Positions 58,412 through 64,000 of a stretch of DNA of 64,000 nucleotides are shown here, in pieces; positions within the stretch are counted from its first letter, which is position 1, and each line of letters opens with the position of its first letter. A model generated the notes under the pieces. That model was not told where the DNA came from and ran no database searches. It saw only the letters and a list, made by a program, of their open reading frames with translations. Origin of the DNA: Spirochaetota bacterium (GTDB lineage Bacteria > Spirochaetota > UBA4802 > UB4802); contig JARYLT010000001.1 of assembly GCA_029907515.1 (NCBI GenBank), positions 35,701 through 99,700 of the forward strand. Reading direction: 5' to 3'. The translations under genes were made by a program, and so were the position numbers.

Positions 58412-59869
58412 TTATTCATCAGAAGAAATTACCTGTGCCAGGCGCTGCGCTGTCTTTTGCTTTTCCTTCACGTTGGATTCGCGTGCTATCATAATGCGCT
58501 GTGCCTGTGGCGAACCTGCCCCGTGCATTGATTCGGTTAAATACCCTACCGCAGCTGTTCCCATGGTAATATTTTCTATTAAGCGCAGGATACGTATCCG
58601 GTGTTCGGTAGGGATATCGCTTTTTGCTTTGAAATATTTTTTAATCCATTTGCCTGCTTCCGGATGATTGAGGTCATCAGCTGAGGGTAAAGTAACCAGT
58701 GCACCACCAGCTATGTCTTGAGCTAACCGTGCTATCTCATATGGAAAGCGCGTGACATTCTGCTTATGCACATTGGCAAGCAGGGTGTTAACCATATAGG
58801 TGCCGGGCTCTTCACGCTTGCCTTCTGAGGCACAGGCGATACATCCGCAATACAGCGTTTCATTCAGGTGTATCATCTCAATGATCTTATCTTTCACATG
58901 CGATGCTTTGTCAATGCCGTTGTACTCGGCTATTGTCTGTGTTGCACCAATCAGCACATCTCCCACGCCAACCTTGCAGGCATAACTCTGGCGGTGGTAT
59001 GAGGCAAAGCGTTCCACTAAGTGACCTGCAAAGTCATATTCTTTGTACATAAAGACTCTATCCCAGGGTACAAACACATCATCAAATACTATCAGCGCTT
59101 CATGTCCACCAAACAGAGCATTTCCCTGATCTATACTATATTTTTCTAACTTACGGGTGTCACAGGACTGCCGTCCATAGATGTAAATAATCCCTTCAGC
59201 ATCAGCCGGTACTGCAAAGGACACAGCCCAGTCCCTGTCTTCAGGGCGCATGGCGATAGTTGGCATGACAATAACTTCATGTGAATTCAGAGCACCGGTT
59301 TGATGAGCCTTTGCACCGCGCACAATAATGCCGTCTTTAGTTTCTTTTACCACATGCAGGTACAGATCAGGATCTTCCTGTTTATGAGGTGGCAGTGAAC
59401 GATCTCCTTTGGGATCGGTCATTGCACCATCACATACCAGGTCATTATCCTGCACATACTGTAAATATTTTAAAAAGCGCTGATAATATTGTGTGCCGTA
59501 TTTCTGATCAATTGCATATGTTGTCATTGATAGTGCATTGAGCGCATCCATACCTACACAGCGCTGGAAGCAGCATCCCGTCTTTGCTCCAAGCAAACGC
59601 CCCATCTTGCTTTTTTTCACCAGATCATCAATGCTCTGATGAATATGGGTAAAACGGTTTATGACATTGCCGGTTATATGTGATGTAGCTGTCATGATAT
59701 CTCTGTATTCTTCTTTTTGAGCAAGGGCGTACGTCATAGCAACAGCATTAAGTGATGGTTTGATGATGGGATTATCAACGGTATTATCAATTTTCTGACC
59801 AAAAAGATACACGGTTCGCTTTAATGCTTTAATACTTTCAATATATTCGGCAGGGGTTTTAAGTGGCAT
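58412..59869 (-). CDS. 4-hydroxyphenylacetate 3-hydroxylase family, likely 4-hydroxybutyryl-CoA dehydratase
   Basis: TGCCFQRCVGMDALNAL (CxxxC), GAKAHQTGALNSHEVIVMPT, ASYHRQSYACKVGVGDVLIGA, MHGAGSPQAQRIMI. Start at MPLKTPAEYI. Confidence 0.88.
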   Translation of the reverse strand: MPLKTPAEYIESIKALKRTVYLFGQKIDNTVDNPIIKPSLNAVAMTYALAQKEEYRDIMTATSHITGNVINRFTHIHQSIDDLVKKSKMGRLLGAKTGCCFQRCVGMDALNALSMTTYAIDQKYGTQYYQRFLKYLQYVQDNDLVCDGAMTDPKGDRSLPPHKQEDPDLYLHVVKETKDGIIVRGAKAHQTGALNSHEVIVMPTIAMRPEDRDWAVSFAVPADAEGIIYIYGRQSCDTRKLEKYSIDQGNALFGGHEALIVFDDVFVPWDRVFMYKEYDFAGHLVERFASYHRQSYACKVGVGDVLIGATQTIAEYNGIDKASHVKDKIIEMIHLNETLYCGCIACASEGKREEPGTYMVNTLLANVHKQNVTRFPYEIARLAQDIAGGALVTLPSADDLNHPEAGKWIKKYFKAKSDIPTEHRIRILRLIENITMGTAAVGYLTESMHGAGSPQAQRIMIARESNVKEKQKTAQRLAQVISSDE

Positions 59870-59956
59870 AGGTAATCTCCTTTCTAAAAGGTTAATGTAC
59901 ATTCATAAATGTAGCAGATACAGGATAATTGTCAATAAAAATTGGAAAAATATTTT

Positions 59957-60694
59957 TCATGGATGCAGTTTAAGCCATGACACTATGTATTGCAAGATTA
60001 ATTCAACATGCCTTTGTGCTGTTAATGTATGGTCGCCGTCAGGGATGATGTGCATGGTATGGGGTACGCATAGATTCTTCTGAATATCATGGGCATGAGC
60101 TACTGGCACCACATCGTCATTCTGCCCGTGAATAATACACACGGGGATGTCAACGCGGGGAATAAGTTTTATCAGGTTAATGGTATTCATCTGTTGCAAC
60201 GATTGTGCATCAATTGTGTATTCGCCAACGGTTACATAATTACCCGAGACCCCTTGCGGAGCTATCGCCCTGACTAAATGATTTAGATGCACAGGTGTTG
60301 CTATAAGGCTTAAGCTTTTTAAAGGAAAAATGTATGGCACAGTTGCTGCATAGTACAGCGCTATAGCACCACCCATACTTGAACCAATAATATGAAGGTT
60401 AGGGTTGTAGGTATTGGCGGCGTATTCCAGCACTGCATTGAGTTCATCTGCACACTGTGGCAGCTCAATCGTAAGGGCGTTGCCGGTTGTATAGTAACGA
60501 GTGTATCCGTAGCTGAAACTTATCACCGTATAGCCGCTATCATGAAGGGCTGGTGCTATCTGATGTATCTTGTAGGCATCTTTGGAAGAAAAAAGCCCAT
60601 GGCTGTACACAATGGTACCCACACTTTGGGCACAGGAATATACAACTGCATCTATGGGGTCTTTATACGGAATAGTAATTGTGCGATAGCTCAT
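59957..60694 (-). CDS. Alpha/beta hydrolase
   Basis: VYSHGLFSSKDAYKIHQIAPAL; GSSMGGAIALYYAA; IPVCIIHGQNDDVVPVAHA; DGDHTL. Confidence 0.9.
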   Translation of the reverse strand: MSYRTITIPYKDPIDAVVYSCAQSVGTIVYSHGLFSSKDAYKIHQIAPALHDSGYTVISFSYGYTRYYTTGNALTIELPQCADELNAVLEYAANTYNPNLHIIGSSMGGAIALYYAATVPYIFPLKSLSLIATPVHLNHLVRAIAPQGVSGNYVTVGEYTIDAQSLQQMNTINLIKLIPRVDIPVCIIHGQNDDVVPVAHAHDIQKNLCVPHTMHIIPDGDHTLTAQRHVELILQYIVSWLKLHP

Positions 60695-60699
60695 GGTGG

Positions 60700-61149
60700 T
60701 TACATGCGCTGCAATAGAATGACTGGTTCAAAATATCCTTCAGAATTAATTCCATCAATGACAATGGACAGCGGTTTTAATTCAAGCATTTTTTTGTTGT
60801 TTTTGGTTATCAATGTAGCATTAAAAAGGAAGTATGAAGATTTTACCTGAGCAAAGCCAGTAGTGGTATTGACATTACAGCAACTATCGGCATTTTTCAT
60901 CTGGTTAATGTTAATGCGAATGGTTTGTGGATTGTCAAATGTATATACACCTTTGAAGACAACGGCATTGGTCTGCATGTAGATAATGCACACTGCCTGG
61001 TAATTTTTATAGAATCTGAATTCATATCCATAGTTGCCACGGTAGAGTAATTGCCATATACCATGAATGTCAGTAAACTGAAGTGCATGCGTGGCGATAG
61101 TTACTGTTAATACAAAAAATAGTGTTAAATATAGTCGAAATGATTGCAT
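60700..61149 (-). CDS. Hypothetical secreted protein
   Basis: N-terminal signal peptide-like LYLTLFFVLTVTIATHA; DIHGIWQLLYRGNYGYEFRFYKN. Confidence 0.65.
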   Translation of the reverse strand: MQSFRLYLTLFFVLTVTIATHALQFTDIHGIWQLLYRGNYGYEFRFYKNYQAVCIIYMQTNAVVFKGVYTFDNPQTIRININQMKNADSCCNVNTTTGFAQVKSSYFLFNATLITKNNKKMLELKPLSIVIDGINSEGYFEPVILLQRM

Positions 61150-61263
61150 AATTTATAAAACCTTCATATTTTTTCTAATTAAAATGGAAAAACTTTCAAG
61201 TAAAAATTTTTTTAATTATATATTATGCACACAGTATTATGTATGAGATGAATGCTTTACAAT

Positions 61264-62643
61264 TTACAGCCAAAAACGTGTTAAAAGAAAATCTCTATAG
61301 CCACCACTTCCATAATAGCCAACTATTGTTATAAGATCATTGCTGTTTATAGTTGAACTTGATAAGCGGGGAGAATCAAGATGAAAATTATTGAAAACGG
61401 ATCCATAAGATCCAAAACTACTCTCAAGATTGCCTTGTGAAGTTATTTTAATTAAGACTAATCCCTGATCATAACCCCCCGATATAATTATTGAGCCATC
61501 TGTTAATAAATGTATATTATTGGTATAACAACCCGATTTGTGAGCAAAAGAAAATTCAGATAGACCATTAGTGCCAAAGTCAGAATCTAACGTTCCATTT
61601 TCATTATATCGTGTTATAGCAAAATCTGCTGATTTTGGAATCCCTGATAAAAGGATTTTATTGTCTGATTGGATTGCAACACAATATGCTTCTTTTATAG
61701 ATTGGTTGATAATTTTACCGGAAATGCCAAAATTATTATCTAATTGTCCAATTTCATTTAAACGAACAACTAAGGATGATTCCGGAGTATAACCCTCAAA
61801 AGTTTTGGTACCCATACATCCTGAAACTACAATTTTGCCATCGTTTTGAAGAGCAATATCGTGAGCTATTGTTACATTGTCAGCATTGTCAGGATCTACA
61901 ATAACATAACCATTGTTTCCAAAAGTAGAATCGATAGTTCCATTAGTATTGAATCTAATTACTACAAAGCGATGTTTATCATCGTTATTTTCACTACTAC
62001 CTGCAACAATTATTTTATTATCATCAGGTTGAATAACAACTTTGTTTGCCATTTCGAATGGTTTTTCTAAATTATAAGTATTATTAATTACAATTCCATT
62101 GTTACCAAAGCTTGTGTCACGAGATCCATCTGGATTATAACGCAAAATTATAATATTACTGGTGTTTGTTAAGAGCATATTGGAACCAGGTAATATTTCA
62201 GTATATGTTTCAATACGACCGGCAACTACTATTTTACCATCATTTTGTAAAGCAACTGAAAATGCCCGACTACCTTTTGTATTATTAAAATCTTCTATAA
62301 TTATTCCTCTGTTGCCAAAACTTTTATCAATGCTTCCATTTTGGGTAAAGCGTGCAATAGCAATGCGGTAATATCTGTTTTGATTATTAATGGAACAACC
62401 TACAGCAATTACTTTGCCATCTGGTTGCAAAGCAATATCATATCCTGCATCATCTCCAGCATTAAAATCTGTAAATGAAGCACCACCTGTTCCAAAGTTA
62501 GTGTCGGGTAAGCCTGATAATATGTGGTTTATATCATCATTATCAATGAATGGTGAATGTATAGCATCATCGTTAAATGCATCAGAGCAGCTTACAATGC
62601 CAACAATAAAAATTATTATGACAAAATGTATAATCTTCTTCAT
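61264..62643 (-). CDS. Delta-60 repeat domain lipoprotein
   Basis: Lipobox GIVSCSD; repeated [VI]ALQ.DGKI[VI]V[AS]G...FTxNGxxDxxFGxxG units. Confidence 0.9.
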   Translation of the reverse strand: MKKIIHFVIIIFIVGIVSCSDAFNDDAIHSPFIDNDDINHILSGLPDTNFGTGGASFTDFNAGDDAGYDIALQPDGKVIAVGCSINNQNRYYRIAIARFTQNGSIDKSFGNRGIIIEDFNNTKGSRAFSVALQNDGKIVVAGRIETYTEILPGSNMLLTNTSNIIILRYNPDGSRDTSFGNNGIVINNTYNLEKPFEMANKVVIQPDDNKIIVAGSSENNDDKHRFVVIRFNTNGTIDSTFGNNGYVIVDPDNADNVTIAHDIALQNDGKIVVSGCMGTKTFEGYTPESSLVVRLNEIGQLDNNFGISGKIINQSIKEAYCVAIQSDNKILLSGIPKSADFAITRYNENGTLDSDFGTNGLSEFSFAHKSGCYTNNIHLLTDGSIIISGGYDQGLVLIKITSQGNLESSFGSYGSVFNNFHLDSPRLSSSTINSNDLITIVGYYGSGGYRDFLLTRFWL

Positions 62644-62715
62644 ATAGGAAACCTTTATACCAATTTAAATTGTGAACATGTATAATGTATATTTATAGTA
62701 GTGTAAAAATATATT

Positions 62716-63852
62716 TTAAAATTTGGCCACAAAAGATAACCACCATGAATAATATAAGTGGGCTAATGTACCATCTGTACTTTCATTTGTGTTTTCGTTT
62801 CCAGAGAATGAAATTAAATACGAATAACTTTGAATATCTATTAAAAACTTAATTTGAGATACAATAGGTTCATTAAACAAATAAATTAATCCTATTGTTG
62901 TGCATGGCGATATAATAGATAATGTTGGTGATGTAACTTTTGAAGTAAAGTTTCTATAAAGCCATTTATATGTTTGTTCATTTTTACCCAACCCAAAATA
63001 CAAAGAAAAAGAATATTTTAAATTTAAACCACTTGAAAATGTTTCTGGTTTATTTTCAAGACCTATCCCAACACTATATGTTTTGTATTTGACTAAATAA
63101 GGGAATGATTCTGCGGCAAAAAAATCATTTTGATTCTCTTCTTCTGTATTGGGGATGTATATTATCGCAGGAATATAGTAATTAAGATATCGTAATCCAA
63201 TAAAAAAATCTTCATTTTGTAATTTAAGGTATGATAATTGCTCTGTAGATAAATGATATATAAGATCAAATTGCTGCTTTTTTGTAGTAAATGGGAAGTC
63301 CCCTGTAAATTGTTTATTTAGATTAATATCGGTAAGATCAATTGAATATCTCGCTGTACCTAAAGTATAGATATCATATGAAAATTTTGATTCAAAACCT
63401 AAATATCCTACTGCAAGAAGAAAAAGATAAGAATATTTTGAATTTATACCAGAATTATTATTAAATACATCATTGCTAGTAGATTGACCACCTATCCCAA
63501 ATGAATTTTGTACTTCTCCATTAATAAAAAAATCTTTAAATGAAATGTTATACCGTAAAAATGCTAAGAACAAGGGTTGAACATTAATATCTATTTTGGA
63601 TCTGGATTTATTTATTGTGTCATTATCATAAAATATCTTGATATATTTATACCCAAATCCGGGTTCAACATTAATATTTATATAGGAATTAGTATTCGGA
63701 ATTAATGTATCTTTATTTACAATATTATCATCATTTGGTGATTCAATATTATTTGTAGTGTTATTATTTTGATAAGCAAATGTGTAAAAAGGAATACTTG
63801 CTATTACAATACAAATAATAATAGTGAAAAATAATATTTTTATTTGAGCCAT
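62716..63852 (-). CDS. Hypothetical outer-membrane/secreted protein
   Basis: Signal peptide and alternating hydrophobic beta-strand-like pattern ending in WWLSFVAKF (terminal Phe). Confidence 0.6.
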   Translation of the reverse strand: MAQIKILFFTIIICIVIASIPFYTFAYQNNNTTNNIESPNDDNIVNKDTLIPNTNSYININVEPGFGYKYIKIFYDNDTINKSRSKIDINVQPLFLAFLRYNISFKDFFINGEVQNSFGIGGQSTSNDVFNNNSGINSKYSYLFLLAVGYLGFESKFSYDIYTLGTARYSIDLTDINLNKQFTGDFPFTTKKQQFDLIYHLSTEQLSYLKLQNEDFFIGLRYLNYYIPAIIYIPNTEEENQNDFFAAESFPYLVKYKTYSVGIGLENKPETFSSGLNLKYSFSLYFGLGKNEQTYKWLYRNFTSKVTSPTLSIISPCTTIGLIYLFNEPIVSQIKFLIDIQSYSYLISFSGNENTNESTDGTLAHLYYSWWLSFVAKF

Positions 63853-64000
63853 TTTGATAACCTAAGAGTGAAATTTATTTATTTGGTCAAGTCCAATTTA
63901 GTGTGTAATCCTACCAGAAACATAAAAATTATTTACCACTCCAATGACTTTTCTTATTCCATCGTTCATTCTGCTCTTGAAATATTCCTGTCATCAACGC

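Noticed and set aside
1-64000. tRNA or rRNA genes
   Set aside because: No convincing T-arm/acceptor signature or rRNA core noticed by eye; tRNAscan-SE would be needed for a firm negative.

Overview
The window is 64 kb of an AT-rich bacterial chromosome. Gene content (CdaA-YbbR fusion, plant-type PFK, many lipoproteins, delta-60 repeat protein) suggests a spirochaete-like anaerobe, but taxonomy is inference. About 50 credible genes are present. They include: a truncated nadC at the left edge; 3-hydroxyacyl-CoA and D-2-hydroxyacid dehydrogenases; a galK / GntR-type regulator / glpD group; an orphan nikR; an acyl-CoA catabolism operon (SCP2, two DUF2148 proteins, CoA ligase, acyl-CoA dehydrogenase, thiolase, SDR) with a palindromic promoter; a molybdopterin formate dehydrogenase locus (mobA, fdhE, fdhA with in-frame UGA plus SECIS-like hairpin, beta subunit) preceded by a likely Moco-type riboswitch; a fused diadenylate cyclase; a TetR-TolC-HlyD-RND operon with a PII-like protein; a 4-hydroxybutyrate CoA-transferase and a 4-hydroxybutyryl-CoA dehydratase-like enzyme; a PAS histidine kinase/response regulator pair; large secreted proteins; a frameshifted nucleotidyltransferase; and an IS200/RAYT-like transposase. 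The most unusual signals are at DNA level. (1) A heptamer GCGATAG/CTATCGC, usually GCGATAGY, occurs at least 26 times on both strands and in several reading frames. (2) A decamer GGGTCAGAGC occurs 7 times, five of them within about 0.8 kb. (3) Matching three-hairpin modules flank the transposase in inverted orientation. (4) Two long hairpins sequester start codons. All counts were made by eye.
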